In this document: in pieces, positions 34,129 through 42,936 of the stretch
How positions within the stretch are numbered: the stretch's first letter is position 1
How the letters are laid out: each line of letters opens with the position of its first letter
Source: Microbacterium sp. MYb72
GTDB lineage: Bacteria; Actinomycetota; Actinomycetes; Actinomycetales; Microbacteriaceae
Direction of reading: 5' to 3'
Length of the DNA stretch: 64,000 nucleotides
Assembly (NCBI RefSeq): GCF_002979415.1
Contig: NZ_PCOT01000018.1
Coordinates: 18,370-82,369 of the forward strand
Notes under the pieces: generated by a model
What the model was told of the DNA's origin: nothing
What the model saw: only the letters and a program-made list of their open reading frames with translations
Database searches by the model: none
Position numbers and translations under genes: made by a program

Positions 34129-34446
34129 ATGAAGATCCTCGTGATTTGCGGTGCGGGCGCGTCGAGCACCTTCGTCGCGCAGCGTCTTCGCCGCGCGGCC
34201 GAGGCTGCGGGACTCGACTGGGAGACCTCTGCGGGCACCGCTCAGGCGGTCACCGAGTCCAGCGCCGACCTGATCCTGGTCGGACCGCACCTGAAGGACC
34301 GCGCCGCCGATCTGCAGGAGGTCCTGCCGATGCCGGTCGCCGTGCTCCCCGACGACGTCTTCTCCGACCGCGACGGGCGCCGCACGCTCGCGCTCGTCCG
34401 CGCCCTCCTCGCTGACAACCGCACCTCTTCGGAAGGAAGATCATGA
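34129..34446 (+). CDS. PTS EIIB-like protein (lactose/cellobiose IIB fold)
   Basis: A 105-residue single-domain protein with the phosphocysteine P-loop ICGAGASSTFVAQRL near the N-terminus (C7), typical of the lactose/cellobiose EIIB family. No matching EIIC or EIIA is present, since MtlA already carries its own EIIB. It may therefore be a regulatory phosphoacceptor within the mtl operon. It is the first gene of the operon and has a good ribosome-binding site AGGAAGG. Its stop overlaps the HPr start by ATGA. Confidence 0.82.
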   Translation: MKILVICGAGASSTFVAQRLRRAAEAAGLDWETSAGTAQAVTESSADLILVGPHLKDRAADLQEVLPMPVAVLPDDVFSDRDGRRTLALVRALLADNRTSSEGRS

Positions 34447-34724
34447 CCGCCACACGCACCGTACGGATCGGCTCATCCCACGGCCTGCACGCCCGCCCCG
34501 CGAAGCTGTTCGCCCAGGCGGCGAAGGACTCGGGCATCGCCGTCACGATCGCGAAGGACTCGGGCAAGGCCGTCAACGCCGCCAGCATCCTCGGGGTGAT
34601 CGCCCTGGCGATCGAGTTCGGCGACTACGTGACCCTCACCGCCGACGGCGAGAACGCCGAGGGCGTGCTCGACACGCTCACGGAGCTGCTGACCACCGAC
34701 CACGACCAGGAGAGCGCCGGATGA
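34443..34724 (+). CDS. ptsH: HPr phosphocarrier protein
   Basis: A 93-residue HPr with phospho-acceptor H16 in SSHGLHARPAKLF and the conserved serine region VNAASILGVIALAI (the Lys of NAKS is Ala). It carries phosphate from EI to EIIA. Overlaps with the gene on each side are ATGA, so EIIB-like, HPr and EI are translated together. It is closer to canonical HPr than the paralogue at 31771. Confidence 0.93.
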   Translation: MTATRTVRIGSSHGLHARPAKLFAQAAKDSGIAVTIAKDSGKAVNAASILGVIALAIEFGDYVTLTADGENAEGVLDTLTELLTTDHDQESAG

Positions 34725-36388
34725 CCGAGCTCAGAGGAGTCGGGATCGGCCTGGGCGTCGCCCAGGGCCCCGTGGTGCGCATGACGGAAGCCATGCCCGC
34801 GCCGCAGAACACCGCGAGCACCCTCGGCGCGGACGCCGAGCGGACGCGCGCCCGCGAGGCCGTCGCCGCCGTGGCGCAGGAGCTGACCGCCCGAGGCGCG
34901 ACCGCAGGAGGATCGGCGCAGGAGGTGCTCGAGGCCCAGGCGATGATCGCCGAGGACCCGACCCTCCAGGACGAGATCGACGAGCGGCTGAACGCCGGCG
35001 GCACCGCGGAGTGGGCTGTGCACGACGCCTTCGCGGGCTTCAGAGCGACTCTGGAGGCCGTCGGCGGCTACCTCGGCGAGCGCGCCGCAGACCTCGACGA
35101 CATCGCCCAGCGGGTGCTCGCGCGGCTGCGCGGGGTCGATGCCCCCGGCGTGCCCGACCCCGGTCACCCGTTCGTCCTGGTCGCCCGCGACCTCGCTCCC
35201 GCTGACACCGCTCTGCTCGACCTGGAGAAGGTGCTCGCCCTCGTCACGTTCGACGGCGGGCCGACGTCGCACACGGCGATCCTGGCCAGGGAGAAGGGCA
35301 TCGTCGCGATCGTCGGCGCCGCAGCGGCCGCAGACCTCGCCACCGGCCAGACGGTCATCGTCGACGCCGCAGCCGGGATCGTCACGGCCGACCCGAGCGA
35401 CGAAGAGAAGAACCGCGCCGCCGAGCGCGCCGCCGCACGCCTCTCGGCGGATGCGGCACCACTGACTCCCGGCGCCCTCGCCGACGGCACGCGCATCGCG
35501 CTGCTGGCGAATCTGGGAAAGCCTGCAGACGCGGCCGATGCCGTCGCGCGCGGGGCCGAGGGCGTCGGGCTCTTCCGCACGGAGTTCCTGTTCCTCTCCT
35601 CGGCGCAGGCTCCGACGATCGCGCAGCAGCGCGAGTCCTATCGCGAGCTGCTCGCGGCGTTCCCCGGCAAGAAGGTGGTCGTGCGGATGCTCGACGCGGG
35701 CGCCGACAAGCCGCTGGCGTTCCTCAACGACTCGCACGAGGAGAACCCCGCACTGGGGCTTCGCGGCCTGCGTGCTCTGCGCGCCAGCGAGGACATCCTG
35801 CGTGAGCAGCTCACGGCACTCGCGGAGGCGGATGCCGAGACCGACGCCGACCTCTGGGTCATGGCGCCGATGGTCGCCACCGTCGAGGAGACCGTGTACT
35901 TCACGACCCTCGCGCGTGAGTACGGGCTGAAGACGGCGGGAGTGATGGTCGAGGTGCCGTCGAGCGCGCTGCTCGCCGATCGGGTCCTGGCGCACGCGGA
36001 CTTCGCCTCGATCGGCACGAACGACCTCACGCAGTACACGATGGCCGCCGACCGCCTGCTCGGTTCGGTGGCGGGCTTCCAGGACCCCTGGCACCCCGCC
36101 GTGCTGCGCCTCGTGCGCGAGGTGGGCGCCGCCGGCGCCCGGCTGGGCAAGCCCGTCGGGATCTGCGGAGAGGCCGCGGCCGATCCGCTGCTCGCCGTCG
36201 TGCTCATCGGCCTGGGAGCGACGAGTCTCTCCATGGCTCCGTCTGCCCTGGCCGACGTCCGTCGCATCCTCGCCACACGCACCCTCGACGAGGCGCGCAG
36301 CCTCGCCGAGGCCGCCCTCGCCGCAGACGATGCGGCATCCGCCCGAACCGCCGTGACCACCCTCGCGGCTACCCTCCCTCAACACTGA
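34721..36388 (+). CDS. ptsI: PTS enzyme I (phosphoenolpyruvate-protein phosphotransferase)
   Basis: Starts the PTS relay by autophosphorylating from PEP. The 555 residues have the HPr-binding helical N-domain, phospho-His H184 in FDGGPTSHTAILAR, and the C-terminal PEP-binding barrel with EGVGLFRTEFLF, MVEVPSSALLAD, FASIGTNDLTQYTMA and the active-site Cys in VGICGEAAADP. Length is standard. Its place inside the mtl operon suggests the cell's general PTS enzymes may be induced with mannitol, unless a second copy exists elsewhere. Confidence 0.96.
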   Translation: MTELRGVGIGLGVAQGPVVRMTEAMPAPQNTASTLGADAERTRAREAVAAVAQELTARGATAGGSAQEVLEAQAMIAEDPTLQDEIDERLNAGGTAEWAVHDAFAGFRATLEAVGGYLGERAADLDDIAQRVLARLRGVDAPGVPDPGHPFVLVARDLAPADTALLDLEKVLALVTFDGGPTSHTAILAREKGIVAIVGAAAAADLATGQTVIVDAAAGIVTADPSDEEKNRAAERAAARLSADAAPLTPGALADGTRIALLANLGKPADAADAVARGAEGVGLFRTEFLFLSSAQAPTIAQQRESYRELLAAFPGKKVVVRMLDAGADKPLAFLNDSHEENPALGLRGLRALRASEDILREQLTALAEADAETDADLWVMAPMVATVEETVYFTTLAREYGLKTAGVMVEVPSSALLADRVLAHADFASIGTNDLTQYTMAADRLLGSVAGFQDPWHPAVLRLVREVGAAGARLGKPVGICGEAAADPLLAVVLIGLGATSLSMAPSALADVRRILATRTLDEARSLAEAALAADDAASARTAVTTLAATLPQH

Positions 36389-36399
36389 AAGAGACCATC

Positions 36400-38007
36400 A
36401 TGACGACGACGTCACCGGCTGCCACAACGCGCAGCCTCCGAACGGGCGTGCAGCGCTTCGGCACGTTCCTCTCGGGCATGATCATGCCGAACATCGCGGC
36501 ATTCATCGCCTGGGGCTTCATCACCATGCTCTTCATCGCAGTCGGGTGGTTGGGCAACTGGCACCCGGTGTCCGACATCCTCGGCGGTTTTGGAAACGCC
36601 GACCTCATCGGCTGGCAGGGGGCGATGACGGCGCTGGCGACGACCGAGGACGGCACGACCTTCCCGCAGTACGTCGGGTTGGTCGGCCCGATGATCACCT
36701 ACCTGCTTCCGCTCCTCATCGCCAACACCGCCGGCCGCATGGTCTACGGCGAGCGCGGCGGCGTCGTGGCGACGATCGCCACGATGGGCGTGATCGTCGG
36801 CACGAACATCCCGATGTTCCTCGGCGCGATGATCATGGGGCCCCTCGCCGGGTGGCTCACCAAGAAGATGGACAAGATCTGGGAAGGCAAGATCAAGGCC
36901 GGCTTCGAGATGCTGGTGAACAACTTCTCTGCCGGAATCCTCGGAATGCTGCTCGCGATCGCCGGGTTCTTCGCCTTCGGGCCGATCATGATCGCGATCA
37001 GCTCCTTCCTCGGCGGCATCGTGGACTGGCTCGTCGGCCACAGCCTGCTTCCTCTGCTCTCGATCATCGTCGAGCCGGCGAAGGTCCTGTTCCTGAACAA
37101 CGCGATCAACCACGGCGTCTTCACCCCGCTCGCCCTGCAGCAGGCCGAAGAGACGGGCAAGTCCATCCTCTTCCTCATCGAGGCGAACCCCGGGCCCGGT
37201 ATCGGACTGCTGCTCGCATTCACCTTCTTCGGCATCGGGGAGGCGAGGGCTTCTGCTCCGGGCGCGGCGATCATCCAGTTCTTCGGCGGAATCCACGAGA
37301 TCTACTTCCCGTACGCGCTCAGCAAGCCGATGACGATCCTGGCGCTGATCGCCGGCGGAGCCACTGGTGTCACCACCAACATGGTCCTCGGTGGCGGGCT
37401 CTCGTTCCCTGCGGCTCCCGGCAGCATCATCGCCGTGTTCTTCGCGGCATCCAATCCCGCCGCCGGCGGCGTCGGCAACGTGCTCATCGTGCTGCTGTCC
37501 GTGCTGCTCGCCGCTGCGGTGACCTTCCTGCTCACCGCAGTCATCCTTCGGGCCTCTCGTAAGCGGGATCTCGAGGCCGAGGACAACTTCGGCGCAGCCA
37601 TCGCGCAGACCGAGGCGAACAAGGGCAAGTCCTCGGCGGCGATGGACGCATTGCGCGGTGCCGCCGCCTCCGCGACGTCCGAGTCCTCGACGACCGCAAC
37701 GCTCACCGCTCCGATCTCGAAGATCGTGTTCGCGTGCGACGCCGGCATGGGGTCCTCCGCCATGGGCGCGAGCGTGCTGCGCAACAAGTTCAAGAAGGCG
37801 GGCATCGAGGACCTCACGATCATCAACCAGGCGATCGCGAACCTCGACGGCACGGCCGATGTGGTCATCACCCAGCAGCAGCTGACCGACCGCGCGAAGG
37901 CGCAGTCCCCGAACTCGCTGCACGTCTCCGTCGACAACTTCATGAACTCTCCGAAGTACGAAGAGGTCGTCGAGATGGTCCAGGAACAGCGCGCTTCCGA
38001 CGCGTGA
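36400..38007 (+). CDS. mtlA: Mannitol PTS permease EIICB (MtlA)
   Basis: Membrane translocator for mannitol, fused EIIC and EIIB. The N-terminal 380 residues hold the EIIC domain with membrane helices and the family sequences RFGTFLSGMIMPNIAAFIAW, GIGEARASAPGAAII and FFGGIHEIYFPY. After an Ala/Ser/Thr-rich linker the EIIB domain has its phosphocysteine C446 in FACDAGMGSSAMGAS. The 535-residue form lacks the EIIA domain, which is encoded separately downstream. The start has AAAGAGA upstream. Confidence 0.96.
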   Translation: MTTTSPAATTRSLRTGVQRFGTFLSGMIMPNIAAFIAWGFITMLFIAVGWLGNWHPVSDILGGFGNADLIGWQGAMTALATTEDGTTFPQYVGLVGPMITYLLPLLIANTAGRMVYGERGGVVATIATMGVIVGTNIPMFLGAMIMGPLAGWLTKKMDKIWEGKIKAGFEMLVNNFSAGILGMLLAIAGFFAFGPIMIAISSFLGGIVDWLVGHSLLPLLSIIVEPAKVLFLNNAINHGVFTPLALQQAEETGKSILFLIEANPGPGIGLLLAFTFFGIGEARASAPGAAIIQFFGGIHEIYFPYALSKPMTILALIAGGATGVTTNMVLGGGLSFPAAPGSIIAVFFAASNPAAGGVGNVLIVLLSVLLAAAVTFLLTAVILRASRKRDLEAEDNFGAAIAQTEANKGKSSAAMDALRGAAASATSESSTTATLTAPISKIVFACDAGMGSSAMGASVLRNKFKKAGIEDLTIINQAIANLDGTADVVITQQQLTDRAKAQSPNSLHVSVDNFMNSPKYEEVVEMVQEQRASDA

Positions 38008-38013
38008 CAGACC

Positions 38014-38045
38014 GGCGGGGCGGATGCTGCGGCACCCGCCCCGCC
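38014..38045 (+). terminator. Intercistronic hairpin mtlA-mtlF
   Basis: GGCGGGGCGG pairs with CCGCCCCGCC (10 bp, 12-nt loop). No T-tract follows and the next gene is in the same pathway. It is more likely an mRNA-stability or attenuation element than a full stop. Confidence 0.5.
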
Positions 38046-38068
38046 ACCACACTCAGAAAGGAATCACC

Positions 38069-38500
38069 ATGAGCGTTCTCACCCCCGGACAGGTCCGCAT
38101 CCACGCGGGGTCCGTCTCGCAGGAGGCGGCTCTCCAGGAGGCCACCGACATCCTCGTCTCCGTCGGCGCGGTGACGCCCGCCTACGTCGATGCGATGCGT
38201 CAGCGCGAGGAGACCGTGTCCACGTTCATGGGCAACGGCCTGGCGATCCCGCACGGCACCAACGAGACGAAGGACGAGATCCTCGCCTCCGCCCTGTCCG
38301 TCGTGCGCTACGACGGCGGAGTCGACTGGGCGGGAGAGCAGGCCAACTTCGTGGTGGGCATCGCCGGCAAGGGCGACGAGCACCTCGAGATCCTCTCCCA
38401 GATCGCGATCCTGTTCTCCGATGACGACGAGGTCGCGAAGCTCGCGGCGGCGCAGACGGCCGACGAGCTGTACGCCCTCCTCTCGGCGGTGAACGCCTGA
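38069..38500 (+). CDS. mtlF: Mannitol PTS EIIA component (MtlF)
   Basis: Cytoplasmic EIIA of the mannitol/fructose class, 143 residues, passing phosphate from HPr to the MtlA EIIB domain. The phospho-acceptor is H62 in GNGLAIPHGTNE, and FVVGIAGKGDEHLEILSQIA is the family core. The start at 38069 follows AGAAAGGA; a longer open frame would begin inside the hairpin region. It overlaps mtlD by TGATG. Confidence 0.95.
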   Translation: MSVLTPGQVRIHAGSVSQEAALQEATDILVSVGAVTPAYVDAMRQREETVSTFMGNGLAIPHGTNETKDEILASALSVVRYDGGVDWAGEQANFVVGIAGKGDEHLEILSQIAILFSDDDEVAKLAAAQTADELYALLSAVNA

Positions 38501-39657
38501 TGAAGGCGGTCCACTTCGGCGCGGGCAACATCGGCCGCGGATTCGTCGGACTGCTGCTGCACGACGGCGGATACGAGATCGTGTTCTCCGACGTCGCCGA
38601 CGAGCTCGTCGACGCGATCAACGCGGCCTCGGAGTACACCGTGCACGAGGCCGGCCCCGGCGGAGTGGATCACATCGTCACCGGCTTCCGGGCGGTCAAC
38701 AGCCGTCTGGACCCGGATGCCGTCGCCGACGAGCTCTCCACGGCGGACGTCGCGACCACCGCCGTCGGCCCCACGGTTCTGCGATTCGTGGCTCCGTCGA
38801 TCGTCGCGGGGCTCCGTCGCCGCAACGCGGACGCTCCTCCGCTGCAGATCATGGCCTGCGAGAACGCGATCGGCGCCACCGACCAGCTGCGCGCGGAGGT
38901 CGAGAAGGCCGCGGGGACGGATGCCGCGGAGCTCCTGGCGAAGGCCGTGTTCGCGAACACCGCCGTCGACCGCATCGTGCCCGCTCAGGCGCCGGGGCAG
39001 GGCGTCGACGTCACGGTGGAGCCGTACGTCGAGTGGGCGATCGAGGCGGGGCCCTTCGGCGACTCCCGTCCGTCGATCCCCGGGGCGCACTTCGTCGACA
39101 ATCTCGCTCCGTACATCGAGCGCAAGCTCTTCACGGTCAACACCGGCCACGCGGCGACGGCCTACTTCGGCGCCCGCGTCGGCGCCACCTCGATCGCCGC
39201 GGCGCTGGCGGATCCCGATGTGGCGAGAAGCGTCGAAGCCGCCCTGGAGGAGACCTCTGCCGTCCTGACGGCCGAGCACGGGCTCGACCCGGCCGATCTC
39301 GCCGCGTACCGGGCGAAGATCCTGGAGCGCTTCCGCAACCCCGAGCTGGAGGACAGCGTCGACCGCGTCGGTCGTCAGCCCCTGCGCAAGCTCTCCCGCC
39401 ACGAGCGCTTCATCGGCCCCGCCGCGATGGCGAGCGAGCGCGGCCTCTCCACGGCGGGGCTCGTCGCCGCGGTGTCGGCTGCACTCGAGTTCGTCGAACC
39501 GGCCGATCCGCAGGCTGTGGAGCTGCAGCAGAGGCTGCATGACGAGGACGCCACGGCGCTGACCGCCGAGGTCACCGGACTCGATCCCGAGCATCCGCTG
39601 TTCCGCTCGATCCGGGATGCCGTGATCGCCCGCCAGGGGCAGCTCGGCGTCGTCTAG
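38500..39657 (+). CDS. mtlD: Mannitol-1-phosphate 5-dehydrogenase
   Basis: NAD-dependent oxidation of mannitol-1-phosphate to fructose-6-phosphate. The 385 residues start MKAVHFGAGNIGRGFVG (dinucleotide-binding GxGxxGxG). They contain ACENAIGAT, the polyol dehydrogenase signature near FVDNLAPYIERKLFTVNTGH and the C-terminal LRKLSRHERFIGPA. It is last in the mtl operon, coupled to mtlF by a one-base stop-start overlap. Confidence 0.96.
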   Translation: MKAVHFGAGNIGRGFVGLLLHDGGYEIVFSDVADELVDAINAASEYTVHEAGPGGVDHIVTGFRAVNSRLDPDAVADELSTADVATTAVGPTVLRFVAPSIVAGLRRRNADAPPLQIMACENAIGATDQLRAEVEKAAGTDAAELLAKAVFANTAVDRIVPAQAPGQGVDVTVEPYVEWAIEAGPFGDSRPSIPGAHFVDNLAPYIERKLFTVNTGHAATAYFGARVGATSIAAALADPDVARSVEAALEETSAVLTAEHGLDPADLAAYRAKILERFRNPELEDSVDRVGRQPLRKLSRHERFIGPAAMASERGLSTAGLVAAVSAALEFVEPADPQAVELQQRLHDEDATALTAEVTGLDPEHPLFRSIRDAVIARQGQLGVV

Positions 39658-39669
39658 AGACTTCCTCCT

Positions 39670-39730
39670 GTGCTCCAGCCGGGGCGGTGCGATACGGTTA
39701 CGATCGATTCACCGGACCCGACCGGAGCAC
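39670..39730. promoter_or_regulatory. Promoter region with dyad before monooxygenase operon
   Basis: GTGCTCC (39670-39676) and GGAGCAC (39724-39730) are inverted arms enclosing the -10-like TACGAT (39699-39704). The arrangement suits a repressor that loops or spans the promoter. No clear -35 box. Confidence 0.4.
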
Positions 39731-39750
39731 AGCGATGTGCAGGGAGACTC

Positions 39751-41043
39751 ATGAACACGTACGCCGTCATCGGCGCGGGGCCCTCCGGACTCGCCGCCGC
39801 CAGAGCCCTGACCAGCCGTGGAATCCCGGTCGACGGCTACGAGGCCTCGCACGGGGTCGGCGGCCTCTGGGACATCTCGAACCCGCGCAGCACCATGTAC
39901 GAGTCGGCGCACCTCATCTCCTCCCGGACGACGACCGAGTTCGCCGAGTTCCCGATGCGCTCGGACGTCGACTACCCGGGCCACCGGGTGCTGCTCGAGT
40001 ACTTCCGCGAGTACGCCGAGCACTTCGGGCTCACCGGTCTCTTCCGCTTCGAGACCAGGGTCACGCGTCTCGAGCCGCGTGACGGCGGCTGGGATCTCAC
40101 CGCCACAGGTCCCGACGGGACGAGCACCCGCTGGTACGCGGGAGTCGTCCTCGCGAACGGCACCCTCGCCGAGCCGAACGTGCCAGCCTTCCCCGGCGAG
40201 TTCACCGGGGAGATCCTGCACACGAGCGCGTACAAGAGCGCGGCACAGCTCGCCGGCAAGCGCGTGCTGCTGATCGGGGCGGGCAACTCCGGCTGCGACA
40301 TCGCCGTGGATGCCGTGCACCACGCGGCATCCGTCGACATGAGCGTCCGCCGCGGCTACTACTTCGTCCCGCGCTACCTCTTCGGCAGGCCCAGCGACAC
40401 ACTGAACCAGGGGCGCCCCCTCCCCGCGCGCATCAAGCAGGCCGTCGACACCCGCGTGCTGAGGGCGTTCACGGGAGACCCCGTACGGTTCGGATTCCCG
40501 AAGCCCGACTACCGCATCTACGAGTCGCACCCGATCGTGAACACGCTGATCCTCAACCACCTGGGGCAGGGCGATCTGCGTGTCCGTGCCGACATCGAGA
40601 GGTTCGACGGCCCGGTCGTGCGCTTCCGCGACGGGAGCACCGGAGAGTACGACCTGCTGATGCTGGCGACCGGCTACACGCTCGACTACCCGTTCGTCGA
40701 CAAGACGCACCTGCACTGGCGCGGCGCCTCGCCGCGTCTGTTCCTGAACCTGTTCCCCGCCTCGTTCAACGGACTCTACGTGATGGGCATGATCGAGGCG
40801 TCGGGCATCGGCTGGCAGGGGCGCTACGAGCAGGCCGATCTGCTCGCCGCCTACCTGGATGCCGTCGAGACCGACCCCGCGCGCGCCGCGCGGTTCCGCG
40901 ACCGCGTGACTGGCACACCGTGGCCGGACCTCACCGGCGGGTACCACTACCTGGGCCTGGACCGCATGGCGTACTACGTCAACAAGGACGCCTACCGCGG
41001 AGCCGTCCGCCGCGAGAAGGACGCGCTGGAGGCGGGAGCATGA
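39751..41043 (+). CDS. Flavin-dependent monooxygenase (FMO/BVMO-like)
   Basis: FAD/NADPH monooxygenase of 430 residues. The FAD motif is VIGAGPSGLAAARAL at the N-terminus. The central FTGEILHTSAYKSA corresponds to the FxGxxxHxxxY fingerprint of flavin monooxygenases. The NADPH motif is LLIGAGNSGCDIAVDA, then LMLATGYTLDYPF. The start at 39751 follows AGGGAG at 6 nt. It begins an operon whose genes overlap by ATGA with a BASS transporter and an epimerase. The substrate is unknown: heteroatom oxygenation or Baeyer-Villiger oxidation are both possible. Confidence 0.88.
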   Translation: MNTYAVIGAGPSGLAAARALTSRGIPVDGYEASHGVGGLWDISNPRSTMYESAHLISSRTTTEFAEFPMRSDVDYPGHRVLLEYFREYAEHFGLTGLFRFETRVTRLEPRDGGWDLTATGPDGTSTRWYAGVVLANGTLAEPNVPAFPGEFTGEILHTSAYKSAAQLAGKRVLLIGAGNSGCDIAVDAVHHAASVDMSVRRGYYFVPRYLFGRPSDTLNQGRPLPARIKQAVDTRVLRAFTGDPVRFGFPKPDYRIYESHPIVNTLILNHLGQGDLRVRADIERFDGPVVRFRDGSTGEYDLLMLATGYTLDYPFVDKTHLHWRGASPRLFLNLFPASFNGLYVMGMIEASGIGWQGRYEQADLLAAYLDAVETDPARAARFRDRVTGTPWPDLTGGYHYLGLDRMAYYVNKDAYRGAVRREKDALEAGA

Positions 41044-41981
41044 ACGTCGACGACGTCGTGCTGACGTTCTCCCCCGGGTCCCTCACCATCCTCAACATCG
41101 TCCTGGGCCTCATCATGCTGGGCATCGCGCTGGACACCTCCCCCGAGGACTTCCGGGTGGTCGCCAAGCATCCGAAGCCGTTCGTCATCGCGATCCTCGC
41201 GCAGCTGCTCCTGCTTCCCATCGCGACCTTCCTGCTCACCCTCGTGCTTCCCGTGGCGCCGTCGATGGCGCTGGGGATGCTGCTCGTGGCCTGCTGCCCA
41301 CCGGGCAACATCTCCCAAGTGCTCACGCACCGCTCCGGGGGCAACGTCGCGCTGTCGGTGTCACTCACCGCGGTGGGCAACCTCGTCTACATCGTCGCCA
41401 TGCCCCTGAGCATCACGTTCTGGGGGTCTCTGCACCCGACGGCCCGCACGCTGCTCCGCTCCGTCGAACTCGACCCGTGGCGGATGCTCGTCGAGATCCT
41501 GCTGATCGTCGGTCTGCCGTTCGCGGCCGGGCTCCTGATCCGCGCGAAGCTCCCCGCACTCACCCGACGGGTGCAGCCCTTCGTGAAGTGGTTCAGCCTG
41601 CTCGCCCTGCTCGGCTTCATCCTCGTGGCGCTCGTGGGCAACTGGGCGGTCTTCGTGCAGGTGCTCGGGATCATCCTGCTCGTCGTCACTGTGCACGACG
41701 CGGTGGCGCTGGCACTCGGCTACGGCACGGCCGTGGTCGGCGGACTCGGCACCCGGGAGCGCAAGGCCATGACCTTCGAGGTCGGCATCCGCAACGCCGG
41801 TCTCGGTCTCGGACTCGTTTTCCTGTTCTTCGACGGTCTCGGCGGCATGGCGATCGTCGCGGGCTGGTGGGGCATATGGGACATCATCGCCGGCCTCGTG
41901 GTCGCCGGTCTCTGGGCCCGGCACACGAAGCGTCGAACCGGCTCCGCCACCGGAGACGCGACGCTGAAGGCGGCGTCATGA
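41040..41981 (+). CDS. Bile acid:sodium symporter (BASS) family transporter
   Basis: Sodium-coupled membrane transporter of about ten helices, 313 residues. The family hallmark is seen in LVACCPPGNISQVLTHRSGGNVALSVSLTA (start near residue 85) and EVGIRNAGLGLGLVFLF. Prokaryotic BASS proteins move organic anions such as bile acids, pantoate or keto acids. Being enclosed between the monooxygenase and epimerase by ATGA overlaps on both sides, it most likely brings in or exports their substrate or product. Confidence 0.88.
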   Translation: MNVDDVVLTFSPGSLTILNIVLGLIMLGIALDTSPEDFRVVAKHPKPFVIAILAQLLLLPIATFLLTLVLPVAPSMALGMLLVACCPPGNISQVLTHRSGGNVALSVSLTAVGNLVYIVAMPLSITFWGSLHPTARTLLRSVELDPWRMLVEILLIVGLPFAAGLLIRAKLPALTRRVQPFVKWFSLLALLGFILVALVGNWAVFVQVLGIILLVVTVHDAVALALGYGTAVVGGLGTRERKAMTFEVGIRNAGLGLGLVFLFFDGLGGMAIVAGWWGIWDIIAGLVVAGLWARHTKRRTGSATGDATLKAAS

Positions 41982-42928
41982 GCCGGGTGCTCGTCACCGG
42001 GGGCGGCGGGTTCCTCGGGTCGCACGTGGCCGCGGCTCTCGCCGCTCGCGAGGACGTCGAGCTCGTCGTCTCCGCCGATGTCCGCGCCGGAACTCCGCGC
42101 GACGGCATCGTCGACGAAGTGCTGGACGTCACGGATGCCGACGCGATCGCGCCCGTGCTGCGGGCGCACCGGATCGACACGGTGGTGCACCTCGCCGCCA
42201 TCGTCAACCCCGGACGCGACGTCGAGCTCGAGTACCGCGTCGACGTGACCGGCTCCGCCCAGGTGCTCGCGGCCTGCGTCGAGACCGGTGTGCGCCGGAT
42301 CGTCGTGTCCAGCTCCGGGGCGGCCTACGGCTACCACCCTGACAACCCGGACTGGATCGACGAGGACCAGCCGCTGCGGGGCAACGATGCCTTCCCGTAC
42401 TCGCGGCACAAGCGCCTGGTCGAGGAGATGCTCGCCTCCTACCGAGACGCGCACCCTGAGCTGGAGCAGGTGGTGTTCCGCATCGGCACCATCCTCGGTC
42501 CGACCGTGCGCAACCAGATCACCGCGCTCTGGGACGGCCGGCGCCTCCTGCGCATCGCCGGCTCCGACTCCCCTTTCGTGTTCGTCTGGGTCGACGACGT
42601 GGCCGCAGCGATGGTGCGCGCGGCGACGGACGGCCCTGCCGGGATCTTCAACGTCGCCGGAGACGGACGGATGACGGTGCCCGAGATCGCCGCACGACTC
42701 GGCAAACCCCTGCTGGTGCTGCCCGCCTGGGCGTTGTCGGCCGCCCTGCGGATCGGAAGGACGCTGCGGCTCACCGAGCACGGCCCGGAGAAGGTGCCGT
42801 TCCTCCGCTACCGTCCGGTGCTGGCCAACGCACGGCTGAAGGATGTCTTCGGGTTCGCTCCCTCACGCACGTCGGCCGAGGCTTTCGAGGAGTACCTCGC
42901 GACGCATCCGGGGGTCGCTCGCCGCTGA
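41978..42928 (+). CDS. NAD-dependent epimerase/dehydratase (extended SDR)
   Basis: Extended short-chain dehydrogenase of 316 residues. It has GGGGFLGSHVAAAL for NAD(P), the Asp/adenine pocket near VSADV, HLAAIVNPG, a serine in VVSSSGAAYG and the catalytic YSRHK (Y-x-x-x-K). Sugar-nucleotide epimerases and hydroxy-substrate dehydrogenases share this architecture, so the substrate is not fixed. It ends the operon and converges on the PfkB gene with an 8-bp gap and no visible terminator. Confidence 0.86.
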   Translation: MSRVLVTGGGGFLGSHVAAALAAREDVELVVSADVRAGTPRDGIVDEVLDVTDADAIAPVLRAHRIDTVVHLAAIVNPGRDVELEYRVDVTGSAQVLAACVETGVRRIVVSSSGAAYGYHPDNPDWIDEDQPLRGNDAFPYSRHKRLVEEMLASYRDAHPELEQVVFRIGTILGPTVRNQITALWDGRRLLRIAGSDSPFVFVWVDDVAAAMVRAATDGPAGIFNVAGDGRMTVPEIAARLGKPLLVLPAWALSAALRIGRTLRLTEHGPEKVPFLRYRPVLANARLKDVFGFAPSRTSAEAFEEYLATHPGVARR

Positions 42929-42936
42929 CGAGCGGA

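Noticed and set aside
34129..36388. A phosphorylation-based defence or toxin system in the EIIB/HPr/EI run
   Set aside because: All three proteins carry standard PTS phospho-acceptor motifs and lead directly into mtlA, mtlF and mtlD, so a sugar PTS explains them.
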